This document shows positions 26,682 through 34,686 of a stretch of DNA of 64,000 bases, in pieces. A program made the translations under genes and the position numbers. The stretch covers positions 1 to 64,000 of the forward strand of contig JBKPRA010000019.1 of assembly GCA_046734335.1 (NCBI GenBank), given 5' to 3'. The stretch's first letter is position 1. Each line of letters opens with the position of its first letter. Source of the DNA: DATBLE01 sp046734335 (GTDB taxonomy: Bacteria > Actinomycetota > Thermoleophilia > Gaiellales > Gaiellaceae). The notes under the pieces were generated by a model. It searched no databases. It had not been told where the DNA came from and worked only from the letters and a program-made list of their open reading frames with translations.

Positions 26682-27704
26682 CTAGTCGCCTCCGACTTGA
26701 CCGCGAAGTGCCGGCACGATCTCGCGACCGTAGACCTCGAGCGTCTCCTCCTGGCCGTGGGTCATGAGGTAGATGTTCCACTGGTCGACACCGGCCGCCT
26801 CGAGCCGCCGCAGCTTCTCGACATGCGCTTCGGGTGGACCGAGAATGCAGAAGCGCTCGCACGTCTCGTCCGTGATCTGCTCGCCGTGCTTGGCCCCCAC
26901 ACGGCTGTGCTCGGCGTAGTCGTAGGTCTCCCGCTTCATCCGTGAGACGTACTCGGTGAGCGCAGGCGGCAGGTCGGCCGGATCGTGCCGCGCGATCACG
27001 TCGAAGACGTGGTTCGACACCATCGCCGGGAACCAGCGCACCTGCTCGCAGCTGTCTGCGAGGTCGTCGCTAACGTGCGCCGGGGCGCAGGCCATCACCT
27101 TGATCTCGTCCGGGTTTCGGCCCGCCTCCGAGGCCGCGCGGCGAACCTGGCCGACGATCCATTCCACGATCTCGGGATCGGCGAGCTGGATGATCACCCC
27201 GTCGGCCACCCGGCCTGCGATCGCCAGCACCCGCGGGCCGTAGCCGGCGACATAGAGCGGGATCTCGGAGCCGTTCTGCGCCCACTCGAGCCGGATCGCG
27301 GTGCCGTTCCACTCCGCCGGCCGCCCGTTCATCAGGTCGCGCATCATCCGGCAGGCCGCCTCGAACTCCGCGACCTTGACCGGCTGCTGGCCGATCACAC
27401 GGCGGGCGGAGTCGCCCCGGCCGATGCCCATGATCATGCGACCGTTGGAGACGTCCTGGAGTGTCGCGAAGGCGCTCGCGGTCACGGTCGGCTCGCGGGT
27501 GCCCGGGTTGGTGACGTTGAGCCCGAGATGCAGCCGCTCGGTGTTCATCGCCGCGAGCGTCAGCAGCGGGTACGGCTCCTGCCACAGCACGTGCGAGTCG
27601 TACGTCCAGCCGTAGTCGAAGCCGTTCTGTTCCGCAAGCTGCATCAGCTCGACCAGCCGCTGCCACGGCGGGTCGGGAAGGACGGTGACACCGAAGGACA
27701 ACAC
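26682..27704 (-). CDS. LLM-class F420-dependent oxidoreductase (luciferase-like fold)
   Basis: This 340-residue protein has the TIM-barrel features of luciferase-like monooxygenases and F420-dependent dehydrogenases (DYGWTYDSHVLWQEPYPLL at the N-terminus, MGIGRGDSARRVIG in the middle, PLYVAGYGPRVLAIAG). It fits a subfamily often encoded with dihydropyrimidinase/hydantoinase genes, in keeping with this region's ureide content. A GTG or the next codon TTG is the start; no clear Shine-Dalgarno is present. Whether cofactor is F420 or FMN cannot be decided by eye. Confidence 0.8.
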   Translation of the reverse strand: MLSFGVTVLPDPPWQRLVELMQLAEQNGFDYGWTYDSHVLWQEPYPLLTLAAMNTERLHLGLNVTNPGTREPTVTASAFATLQDVSNGRMIMGIGRGDSARRVIGQQPVKVAEFEAACRMMRDLMNGRPAEWNGTAIRLEWAQNGSEIPLYVAGYGPRVLAIAGRVADGVIIQLADPEIVEWIVGQVRRAASEAGRNPDEIKVMACAPAHVSDDLADSCEQVRWFPAMVSNHVFDVIARHDPADLPPALTEYVSRMKRETYDYAEHSRVGAKHGEQITDETCERFCILGPPEAHVEKLRRLEAAGVDQWNIYLMTHGQEETLEVYGREIVPALRGQVGGD

Positions 27705-27763
27705 CGAGGAGCCAGGATAAACGGCCCACCCTCCGGGCGATGCGGCAGTCCCGAGCTACGGGC

Positions 27764-28639
27764 TCAGAGCTCTGATGCGAGAGCGATTGCGCCGAGGACA
27801 CCGGCGCGGCGCCCGAGCGCAGGGCGGACGATGTAGTCGGCGATTCCGACGCCGAGGGCCGGCACGGGCGGGTATCCGTTGACGAGCCCGGCCACCTCGT
27901 CGCGGACGATCGAGAAGAGCTTCGACGCGTTCATCACACCGCCCCCGATCACGATTCGCTCCGGCGAGATGATCGAGATCACCGAAACGAGCCCCAGCGC
28001 GAGGTAGCGTGCCTCGAGCTGCCAGACCGCGTCGACGTCGTCGAGCTCCTCGGCGGGCTTGCCCCAGCGGGCGGCGATCGCGGGGCCGGCGGCGAGCCCT
28101 TCCCAGCAGTCGCCGTGAAAGGGGCAGACGCCGTCGAATGGATCTGCATCACGGTCGTGCGGAACACGCAGATGGCCGAACTCGGGGTGAAGAAGCCCGT
28201 GCAGAGGCCGACCCGCCAACACGACACCTCCGCCAATCCCGGTCCCGACCGTGATGTAGCAGACGGTTTCCAGACCCTGCGCGGCACCCCAGCGGTACTC
28301 ACCGAGCGCAGCTGCGTTCACGTCGGTGTCGAAGGCGATGGGAACGCCCAACCTGCGGCCGAGCTGCTGCCCGACATCGGTGTCCGCCCATCCAGGCTTG
28401 GGGGTGGTGGTGATGTACCCCCACGTGGGGGACGACCGGTCTTGGTCGATCGGTCCGAAGGAGCCGATCCCGATCGCATCTACCGGGCCCTCACGTTCGA
28501 AGAAGGCGGCTGCCCGACCAAGCGTCTCGTCGGGGGACGTCGTCGGAATCGTCTCGGTCGCCGTCAGATCGTCGGGGCCAGTCCCGACCGCACACTCCCA
28601 TTTCGATCCGCCGGTCTCGATTCCGCCGAAGACCGTCAC
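27764..28639 (-). CDS. ROK-family sugar kinase, probably fructokinase
   Basis: This 291-residue protein has the ROK nucleotide loop (GGIETGGSKWECAVG, 5-19), the GTGIGGGVVL phosphate loop and a zinc-binding region with His/Cys ligands (HLRVPHDRD, then CPFHGDCWEG). This layout matches the bacterial ROK fructokinases. It would phosphorylate the sugar imported by the divergent ABC system. It overlaps the LacI repressor gene by 4 nt, so repressor and kinase are one operon. Confidence 0.85.
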   Translation of the reverse strand: MTVFGGIETGGSKWECAVGTGPDDLTATETIPTTSPDETLGRAAAFFEREGPVDAIGIGSFGPIDQDRSSPTWGYITTTPKPGWADTDVGQQLGRRLGVPIAFDTDVNAAALGEYRWGAAQGLETVCYITVGTGIGGGVVLAGRPLHGLLHPEFGHLRVPHDRDADPFDGVCPFHGDCWEGLAAGPAIAARWGKPAEELDDVDAVWQLEARYLALGLVSVISIISPERIVIGGGVMNASKLFSIVRDEVAGLVNGYPPVPALGVGIADYIVRPALGRRAGVLGAIALASEL

Positions 28640-29700
28640 GCCCGTGTTGCCACACGGTCGTGCCCCGGGACGATCAGGGGGAGCTCACCGCGGCAGCCAC
28701 ATGACTCACGATGAACGAACTTCGGTTCGAGCTGGACCCGTCGGGCAGCAAGCTCGGGATTCGCGAGACGCGAGATCAGCATCGTGACCGACTGCTCGCC
28801 GATCTGCGTATTCGCTTGAGCGATCGTCGTCAGCCGGGGGTGGAACAGGTCCGCCCACTCGAAATCGTCGAACGCGACCAGCGCCATCTCGCCTGGGACG
28901 GAGAGTGAAGCCTCCCGTAGGGCGCGCATCGCGCCAATCGTCATCCGATTGTTCGTGACCACCAGCGCGGTTGGAGGCCGGTCGAGCTCGAGCAGGCGAT
29001 GGACCGCAGCGCACGCGTGGTCGACATCCGACTCGCCCTGGCCAACGAGCTCGGGATCAAAGGAAAGCGAGGCTGATTCCAGGCCCCGGCGGTACCCGTC
29101 GATCCGCTCTTCACTGGTCGCGAGCCCGCGCAGGCCGGCAATCATCCCGATGCGCTCGTGGCCCAGCGCCGTCAGATGCTCGACGAGGCGCGCAGTCGAG
29201 GCAACGTTCTCGGTCGCGATCTGGTCGAGCTCGACAGGAGCGAATCTGTCGATCAGCACCACCGGGATACCCCGCTTTCGGAGCAGGTCGAGCGCCGGGG
29301 TCGGCTCAGACGATGGCGCGAGAATGACGCCGTCTACCCGGCGTCCGAGCAGATCTCTGGTCGCCCGGAGCTCGCGTTCCGGGTCGTCGTGCGTGTCCGC
29401 GAGCAGGAGCGAATATCCGGCGTGGGCTGCCTCCTGTTCGATTGCGTGGGCGAGCTCGGCGAAGTACGGGTTGGAGATGGCGGACATCGCGAGTCCGATC
29501 GTCCGCGTTCTCCCGGTAGCGAGCGAGCGCGCGATGCGGTCGTGCGTGTAGCCGGTCGCCTTGATCGCCTCGTGAACCGCACGCTCGGTCGGCTCGCTGA
29601 CTTTTCGCGTGCCGTTCAACACGTGCGACACGGTCGACGTCGACACGCCGGCCACCTGCGCGACGTCCGCCATCGTCGTCGCACGGGGGCGCGCTGACAT
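28636..29700 (-). CDS. LacI-family transcriptional repressor of the sugar locus
   Basis: This 354-residue protein has the LacI HTH (TMADVAQVAGVSTSTVSHVL, residues 9-28, followed by the hinge) and a C-terminal periplasmic-binding-type effector domain. It probably binds the four GCAAGCGNTTGC sites in the gap to the divergent transporter operon and is relieved by fructose or a phosphorylated derivative (inference). The ATG lies 6 nt after a TAACAT -10 box, predicting a leaderless, self-controlled transcript. Confidence 0.9.
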   Translation of the reverse strand: MSARPRATTMADVAQVAGVSTSTVSHVLNGTRKVSEPTERAVHEAIKATGYTHDRIARSLATGRTRTIGLAMSAISNPYFAELAHAIEQEAAHAGYSLLLADTHDDPERELRATRDLLGRRVDGVILAPSSEPTPALDLLRKRGIPVVLIDRFAPVELDQIATENVASTARLVEHLTALGHERIGMIAGLRGLATSEERIDGYRRGLESASLSFDPELVGQGESDVDHACAAVHRLLELDRPPTALVVTNNRMTIGAMRALREASLSVPGEMALVAFDDFEWADLFHPRLTTIAQANTQIGEQSVTMLISRLANPELAARRVQLEPKFVHRESCGCRGELPLIVPGHDRVATRA

Positions 29701-29706
29701 GCGCCC

Positions 29707-29734
29707 ATGTTATCGGCGCAAGCGATTGCGTCAA
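29707..29734 (-). promoter_or_regulatory. Leaderless promoter of the LacI-type gene
   Basis: On the minus strand TTGACG (-35), a 16-bp spacer and TAACAT (-10) end 6 nt before the LacI start codon. Two operators overlap the -35 and fill the spacer, so the repressor should control itself. Confidence 0.6.
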
Positions 29735-29742
29735 GCGCTTGC
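29718..29742. promoter_or_regulatory. LacI-type operator pair O1
   Basis: Two near-palindromic 12-mers, GCAAGCGATTGC (29718-29729) and TCAAGCGCTTGC (29731-29742), lie 13 bp apart from start to start over the LacI promoter. Both have the central CG expected of LacI-family operators. Confidence 0.75.
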
Positions 29743-29807
29743 CTGGCTTAATCGCAGTAACCAAGGGAAACTTCGGAGGCGCGTACCTTTCGATACGCCG
29801 TTTTCCC

Positions 29808-29831
29808 GCAAGCGGTTGCGCAAGCGCTTGC
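29808..29831. promoter_or_regulatory. LacI-type operator pair O2
   Basis: GCAAGCGGTTGC (29808-29819) is followed directly by the perfect palindrome GCAAGCGCTTGC (29820-29831). The pair covers the expected -35 region of the transporter promoter, and lies 90 bp from O1, a distance suited to DNA looping between two dimer pairs. Confidence 0.75.
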
Positions 29832-29838
29832 GAGGTCG

Positions 29839-29844
29839 TATCAT
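29839..29844 (+). promoter_or_regulatory. Probable -10 box of the sugar transporter operon
   Basis: TATCAT matches the -10 consensus at 5 of 6 positions, with a poor -35 (TTGCGC, 17 bp upstream) inside operator pair O2. It predicts a leader of about 60 nt that ends in a strong GGAGGAGG ribosome-binding site. Confidence 0.45.
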
Positions 29845-29913
29845 CGGCCCACCCACAGGATCGCGAGCAAGCGCCGCCCGGATTCCCGCGATCCGGATCA
29901 GGAGGAGGTGGAG

Positions 29914-30933
29914 ATGCCGATTGCCAGAAGTGCGAGGAGCCGGATCGGGCTCGCTGCCGTCGCTCTGCTCGTCGTCGGAGCGACCGCAACGGCTGCAACG
30001 GTCGCGTCTGCAAGGCCGGCGAAGCCTATGGCGACGATCAAGGTCGGACTGATCACCAAGGACGTCACGAATCCGTTCTTCGTGAAGATGAAGGCCGGAG
30101 CGACGGCGCAGGCGAAGAAGCTCGGGGCCCAGCTGATCTACGCCGCGGGCAAGAACAGCTCCGATAACGCCAGCCAGATCGCCGCGATCGAGAACATGGT
30201 GACCGCGGGAGTCAAGGGAATCCTGATCACCGTCGCGGATGCGAAAGCGGAGAACGCGGCGATCGCGAAGGCGAGGAAGGCGGGTGTGATCGTGATTGCG
30301 CTCGACTCCCCGACCGATCCGACGACCGCGGTGAACGCTCTGTTCGCGACCAACAACCTCAACGCCGGGATCCTGATCGGCAGGTACGCGCGAGCCGCCA
30401 CCAAGGGCAAGAAGGTGACGATCGCAATGCTCGACGAGCACGCAGGGTCGTCGGTCGGGGCGCTCCGTCACAACGGCTTCACGAAGGGATTCGGGATCAA
30501 GAACAGCGACAAGCAGATCGTGTGCGTCGCCAACGGCGGCGGAGACACGCCGGATTCGCAGACCGCCATGGAGAACTGCCTCCAGAAGAACCCGGACATC
30601 AACGTCGTCTACACGATCAACGAGCCGAGTGCAGCAGGCGCTTGGACGGCGCTGAAGAACGCCGGCAAGAAGCAGGGCGACGTGACGATCGTCTCTGTCG
30701 ACGGCGGCTGCGCGGGCGTGCGCAACGTCAGGGCAGGGATCATCGACGCCACGTCGCAGCAGTACCCGCTGCTCATGGCCTCCAGGGGCGTCGCAGCAGT
30801 CGTCGCCTACGCCAAATCGGGGAAGAAGGCATCCGGATACACGGATACGGGCGTGAACCTGATCGCGAAGAAGCCCGTGGCAGGCGTACCTTCGAAAGGC
30901 GTGGCCTACGGCCTCGCCAACTGCTGGGGCTAA
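29914..30933 (+). CDS. Sugar ABC transporter substrate-binding protein (RbsB/FrcB-type)
   Basis: This 339-residue protein has a Sec signal peptide (ARSRIGLAAVALLVVGATAT) and a two-lobed sugar-binding fold (VGLITKDVTNPFFVKMKAG, then NASQIAAIENMVTAGVKGIL and ALDSPTD). It captures a monosaccharide outside the membrane for the FrcC-like permease. The ATG is preferred over a GTG two codons upstream because GGAGGAGG lies 5 nt before it. No lipobox cysteine is present. The adjacent fructokinase and FrcK-like gene point to fructose; ribose or another sugar is possible. Confidence 0.85.
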   Translation: MPIARSARSRIGLAAVALLVVGATATAATVASARPAKPMATIKVGLITKDVTNPFFVKMKAGATAQAKKLGAQLIYAAGKNSSDNASQIAAIENMVTAGVKGILITVADAKAENAAIAKARKAGVIVIALDSPTDPTTAVNALFATNNLNAGILIGRYARAATKGKKVTIAMLDEHAGSSVGALRHNGFTKGFGIKNSDKQIVCVANGGGDTPDSQTAMENCLQKNPDINVVYTINEPSAAGAWTALKNAGKKQGDVTIVSVDGGCAGVRNVRAGIIDATSQQYPLLMASRGVAAVVAYAKSGKKASGYTDTGVNLIAKKPVAGVPSKGVAYGLANCWG

Positions 30934-30949
30934 CCCGGGCAAGCGACGA

Positions 30950-30990
30950 GCCGCGACCGGGGCTACCTCCCTCCGCGCCCCGGTCGCGGC
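30950..30990 (+). terminator. Strong intercistronic hairpin after the binding-protein gene
   Basis: A perfect 14-bp inverted repeat (GCCGCGACCGGGGC / GCCCCGGTCGCGGC) with a 13-nt loop lies between the binding-protein and permease genes. No U-tract follows. It probably protects the upstream mRNA 3' end or attenuates transcription, giving more binding protein than permease. Confidence 0.65.
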
Positions 30991-31030
30991 CGGAACGCAC
31001 GATCCCTAGGCTTGCCGCGAGCGGTCGACG

Positions 31031-32038
31031 GTGACGACAAACACCTTGCCAGCGGAGAAGCGCACGTGGACATCGGTGGCGCAGCTTGTGCGCCGGGTCC
31101 TGACCGCGCCGGCAGTCGGCCCGCTGCTCGCCCTCATCGCGACGATGGTCTTCTTCTCGCTGAAGACCGATCGGTTCCTGCAAGCGCAGAACCTGTCGCT
31201 CGTGCTTCAGCAGGTGATGGTCGTCGGCGTGCTGGCGATCGGGCAGACGCTCGTGATCTTGACCGCAGGCATCGACCTGTCTGTCGGAACGGTCATGGCA
31301 TTCGGCCAGATCGTGATGACGAAGCTCGCGGTGGTCAGCGGTGTTCCCGCGATTCCGGCGATGCTGATCGGCATCGCCACCTGTGTCGGATTTGGCATGC
31401 TGAACGGCGCCCTGGTGACGACGGTGCGTCTCCCCGCGTTCATCGTCACGTTGGGCACGCTGAACATCGCGTTTGCCCTGACGCACATCGTCTCGAACGA
31501 CATGACCTTTTCGCCGCTCCCGAGCGCGATGCTCTTCTTCGGCCGGACGTTCACGATCGCCGGAGCCGACTTCACCTACGGAGTCGTCCTGATGCTCCTG
31601 CTGTACGCGCTCGCGTGGTTCGGGCTCAGCCAGACCGCGTGGGGCCGCCATGTCTACGCGGTCGGCGACAACCGCGCGGCGGCCCGACTGACCGGGATCA
31701 AGACCGAGCGTGTTCTCTTCGGTGTCTACACGCTCGCAGGCCTCACATCCGGAATCGCGGCGATGCTGCTGGCGGCGCGCACCGAGCTGGGCGACCCGAA
31801 TGCCGGCCAGACGACCGAGAACCTTGACAGCATCACCGCGGTGGTGCTCGGGGGAACGAGCTTGTTCGGAGGCAGAGGGACCGTGATCGGGACACTGATC
31901 GGCGCGATGATCGTCGGCGTGTTCCGGAACGGCCTCACCCTGATCGGCGTCCAGGTCATCTACCAGTACCTGGTCACCGGCATCCTCGTCATCCTCGCGG
32001 TCTCGGTCGATCAGCTGACGCATCGGAGGGAGTCGTGA
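31031..32038 (+). CDS. Sugar ABC transporter permease (RbsC/FrcC-type)
   Basis: This 335-residue protein has eight to ten membrane spans and the conserved ILTAGIDLSVGTVMAFG and AVVLGGTSLFGGRGTVIGT segments of the ribose/fructose permease family. It begins at a GTG 97 nt after the binding-protein gene and overlaps the ATPase gene by 4 nt (GTGA). It likely forms a homodimeric channel with the FrcA-like ATPase. Confidence 0.9.
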   Translation: MTTNTLPAEKRTWTSVAQLVRRVLTAPAVGPLLALIATMVFFSLKTDRFLQAQNLSLVLQQVMVVGVLAIGQTLVILTAGIDLSVGTVMAFGQIVMTKLAVVSGVPAIPAMLIGIATCVGFGMLNGALVTTVRLPAFIVTLGTLNIAFALTHIVSNDMTFSPLPSAMLFFGRTFTIAGADFTYGVVLMLLLYALAWFGLSQTAWGRHVYAVGDNRAAARLTGIKTERVLFGVYTLAGLTSGIAAMLLAARTELGDPNAGQTTENLDSITAVVLGGTSLFGGRGTVIGTLIGAMIVGVFRNGLTLIGVQVIYQYLVTGILVILAVSVDQLTHRRES

Positions 32039-32829
32039 CCGCGCCGACGCCCGTGCTGGAGGCGCGCGGCCTGGTGAAACGCTTCGGCCAGGTCGTCGCC
32101 CTGAACGAGACGGACTTCGACCTGTTCCCCGACGAGATCACTGCCATCATCGGCGACAACGGCGCCGGGAAGTCGACCCTGATCAAGGTGCTCTCCGGGG
32201 CGTTCCAGCCCGACGACGGCGAGCTGCTCCTCGACGGCGAGCGCGTGCGTTTCCGCTCGCCGCTCGACGCCCGGCGAGTCGGGATCGAGACCGTCTACCA
32301 GGAGCTCGCCGTGGCGCCTGCCCTCGACATCGCAGCAAACATCTTCCTCGGGCGCGAGTTGCGGCGACGAGGCCTCGCTGGCCGGCTGCTTCGTGCGCTC
32401 GACAAGCGAACGATGCGCCGGGAGGCCACGCGACACCTTTCAGAGCTCCAGATCCGTATTCCTTCTATAGGCCAGGCCGTCGAGAATCTCTCCGGCGGGC
32501 AGCGCCAGGGCGTTGCGGTCGCCCGGGCCGCAGCCTGGGGCAAGCGGCTCGTGATCATGGACGAGCCGACGGCCGCGCTGGGCGTGAAGGAGACCCGGCA
32601 GGTCCTGGATCTGATCCTGCGGGTCCGCGAGCGGGGCCTGCCCGTGATCCTGATCAGCCACGACATGCCCCACGTCTTCGAGCTCGCTGATCGCATCCAG
32701 ATCATGCGACTGGGTAGGCGTGTCGCCGTCGTCACCCCGCGGACCCACTCGATGCCGGAGGCGGTGGCGATCATGACCGGCGCGACCCGCGTCGAGCTCG
32801 AGCGCACGCTGACCAAGGAGGAATCGTGA
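32035..32829 (+). CDS. Sugar ABC transporter ATP-binding protein (single-domain, FrcA-type)
   Basis: This 264-residue protein has one ABC domain: Walker A GDNGAGKSTLIK, signature LSGGQRQGVAVARA, Walker B LVIMDEPTAALG. RbsA and XylG carry two fused domains (about 500 residues); a single-domain ATPase is the FrcA arrangement, which supports the fructose assignment. GTG start, overlapping the permease by 4 nt and the next gene by 4 nt. Confidence 0.88.
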   Translation: MTAPTPVLEARGLVKRFGQVVALNETDFDLFPDEITAIIGDNGAGKSTLIKVLSGAFQPDDGELLLDGERVRFRSPLDARRVGIETVYQELAVAPALDIAANIFLGRELRRRGLAGRLLRALDKRTMRREATRHLSELQIRIPSIGQAVENLSGGQRQGVAVARAAAWGKRLVIMDEPTAALGVKETRQVLDLILRVRERGLPVILISHDMPHVFELADRIQIMRLGRRVAVVTPRTHSMPEAVAIMTGATRVELERTLTKEES

Positions 32830-33851
32830 CCTACGTGCCTGCCCCCGACCGGTACACGGCGATGCGCTACAACCGCTGCGGAGCGAGCGGCCTGCAGCTA
32901 CCGGCGATCTCGCTCGGGCTCTGGCAGGGATTCGGGGATGACCGGCCGCTCGACATCGGGCGCGCGATCGTGCGCCGGGCGTTCGACCTGGGGATCACCC
33001 ACTTCGATCTCGCCAACAACTACGGCCCGCCGTACGGGTCCGCCGAGAAGAACTTCGGACGCCTCCTCGCTCAGGACCTCATGCACCACCGCGACGAGCT
33101 CGTGATCTCGACGAAGGCCGGCTACGACATGTGGCCGGGCCCCTACGGGGAGTGGGGTTCGCGCAAGTACTTGCACGCGAGCCTCGACCAAAGCCTCCGC
33201 CGGTTGGGGGTCGACTACGTCGACATCTTCTACTCCCACCGCTTCGACCCGGAGACTCCGCTCGAGGAGACGATGGGGGCGTTGGCCACCGCCGTCCAGC
33301 AGGGAAAGGCGCTCTATGTCGGCATCTCCTCGTACTCCGCCGGGAAGACGCGCGAGGCGGCGACGATCCTCCGCTCGCTCGGAGTCGACCTGGTGATCCA
33401 CCAGCCTTCGTACTCGCTGCTCAACCGGTGGATCGAGCGCGAGTTGCTGGACGTGCTCGAGTCGGAGGGCATCGGCTGCATCGTCTTCTCGCCGCTTGCT
33501 CAGGGCATGCTGACGGACAAGTACCTCGCCGGGATCCCTGAGGGTTCACGGGCAAGCCGAGAGGGCTCGCTCTCGCCCGAGCTGCTCTCGGCGGAGACGC
33601 TCGCAAAGGTCTGCGCGCTGAACGAGGTCGCCGGCCGGAGAGGTCAATCGCTGGCCCAACTGGCCATTGCCTGGGCACTGCGCGACCGGCGAATCACGTC
33701 GGCCCTTCTTGGAGCCAGCAGCGTCCCCCAGCTCGAGGCCAATGTCGCGGCGCTCGAACGCCCCGACTTCGACCCGGACGAGCTGGCGGAGATCGACCGG
33801 TACGCAACCGAGAGCGGAATCAACCTCTGGGCGGCATCGAGCAGCGAGTAG
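32826..33851 (+). CDS. Aldo-keto reductase (YghZ/Gpr-like)
   Basis: This 341-residue TIM-barrel protein has the AKR catalytic set: Asp and Tyr in HFDLANNYGPPYGSAE, Lys in LVISTKAGYD, His in DIFYSHRFDPETP. It groups with YghZ-type L-glyceraldehyde-3-phosphate/methylglyoxal reductases that use NADPH. In a sugar operon it may reduce a sugar-derived aldehyde or remove toxic triose by-products. Translation is coupled to the ATPase gene by a GTGA overlap. Confidence 0.85.
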   Translation: MTYVPAPDRYTAMRYNRCGASGLQLPAISLGLWQGFGDDRPLDIGRAIVRRAFDLGITHFDLANNYGPPYGSAEKNFGRLLAQDLMHHRDELVISTKAGYDMWPGPYGEWGSRKYLHASLDQSLRRLGVDYVDIFYSHRFDPETPLEETMGALATAVQQGKALYVGISSYSAGKTREAATILRSLGVDLVIHQPSYSLLNRWIERELLDVLESEGIGCIVFSPLAQGMLTDKYLAGIPEGSRASREGSLSPELLSAETLAKVCALNEVAGRRGQSLAQLAIAWALRDRRITSALLGASSVPQLEANVAALERPDFDPDELAEIDRYATESGINLWAASSSE

Positions 33852-33865
33852 CCTCTGCGGCTCTG

Positions 33866-34507
33866 GTGGACGAGCTGCTCCGCCGAGTCGATCCGAGCTC
33901 GGGCCGGTACGTACTGGGCATCGCCGGCCCACCCGGCGCGGGCACGTCGACGATTGCGACAGCCGTGGCCGCCGCCGCCGCCGCTCGGCGCGGGACCGGC
34001 TTTGCAGCCGTGGCGCCGATGGACGGCTTCCACCGGTCCAACGAGGATCTCGACGCGCACGGCCTACTGGCGGTCAAGGGGGCGCCGGAGACCTTCGATG
34101 TGGCGGCCCTCGTCGAGCGCCTCCGCGACGTTCGCGCGCTGCCCGGCGAGACCGTGCATTGGCCCGGGTTCGACCGGGGGCGCGAGCAGACTGTCAGGGA
34201 CGCGATCGCCATCCTGCCGACAACCCGGCTGGTCGTGGTCGAAGGCAACTACCTCCTCCTCGACAAGCCGCACTGGCGTGAGCTGCGCCCCCTGCTCGAC
34301 GAGACCTGGTACGTCGACGCTCCGCTGCTCGTGCTGCGGACACGGCTGCTCGAGCGGGCACGTGCCGGTGGGCGAAGCGAGACGGAAGCGATCGCTCACG
34401 TCGACGGAAGCGATCTCCGGAATGCACGGCTGGTAGCAGCCACCAAGACGATCGCCGATCGGCAGCTGGCCGGCGCCGCACCAACGGATGCCCGGTGGGG
34501 CGACTGA
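33866..34507 (+). CDS. FrcK-like P-loop kinase homologue with altered Walker A
   Basis: This 213-residue protein resembles the uridine-kinase-like family found at the end of frcBCAK operons (GIAGPPGAG, PMDGFHRSNEDL, WPGFDRGREQTV, VVVEGNYLLL). The Walker A loop reads GPPGAGTS at residues 21-28, with Thr27 where the invariant phosphate-binding Lys should be. A single A-to-C change in an AAG codon would produce this. Other kinase motifs look intact. Either the enzyme uses another lysine, is inactive or regulatory, or the base is a sequencing error. Role in the fructose operon is unknown. Confidence 0.75.
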   Translation: MDELLRRVDPSSGRYVLGIAGPPGAGTSTIATAVAAAAAARRGTGFAAVAPMDGFHRSNEDLDAHGLLAVKGAPETFDVAALVERLRDVRALPGETVHWPGFDRGREQTVRDAIAILPTTRLVVVEGNYLLLDKPHWRELRPLLDETWYVDAPLLVLRTRLLERARAGGRSETEAIAHVDGSDLRNARLVAATKTIADRQLAGAAPTDARWGD

Positions 34508-34516
34508 GGAGAAATC

Positions 34517-34569
34517 ACCGGCCGCCGCGGGTGACGCTCGTTCGACGGGAGGTAGCCGCGGCGGCCGGT
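34517..34569. terminator. Bidirectional terminator-like hairpin between convergent genes
   Basis: A perfect 14-bp inverted repeat (ACCGGCCGCCGCGG / CCGCGGCGGCCGGT) with a 25-nt loop lies just after the FrcK-like gene, which converges on the M20 hydrolase gene. It is a likely transcription stop for the sugar operon. The remaining 117 nt to the next gene contain two CTGAGA/TGAGAG-like phrases but no structure I can name. Confidence 0.6.
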
Positions 34570-34686
34570 TGCTGTTCGACGCCGGGCTGTCGTGGAGGGT
34601 GGAGGAAGCGTCTCCGGCGTCTGTGGTTCGTGACAGAGCTTGCCCCGGGAACCTGAGAGCAGGCTGAGAGGGCGGTTCAGATTCGA

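Noticed and set aside
34240..34330. Second nucleotide-binding lysine in the FrcK-like protein that could replace the missing Walker A lysine
   Set aside because: A Lys occurs in LLLDKPHW but its position in the fold cannot be judged without a structural alignment.
34640..34686. CTGAGAG and GGCTGAGAGGG phrases resembling the conserved thi-box of TPP riboswitches
   Set aside because: The second conserved TPP element and the closing stem are missing, the region lies downstream of convergent genes, and no thiamine gene is near.
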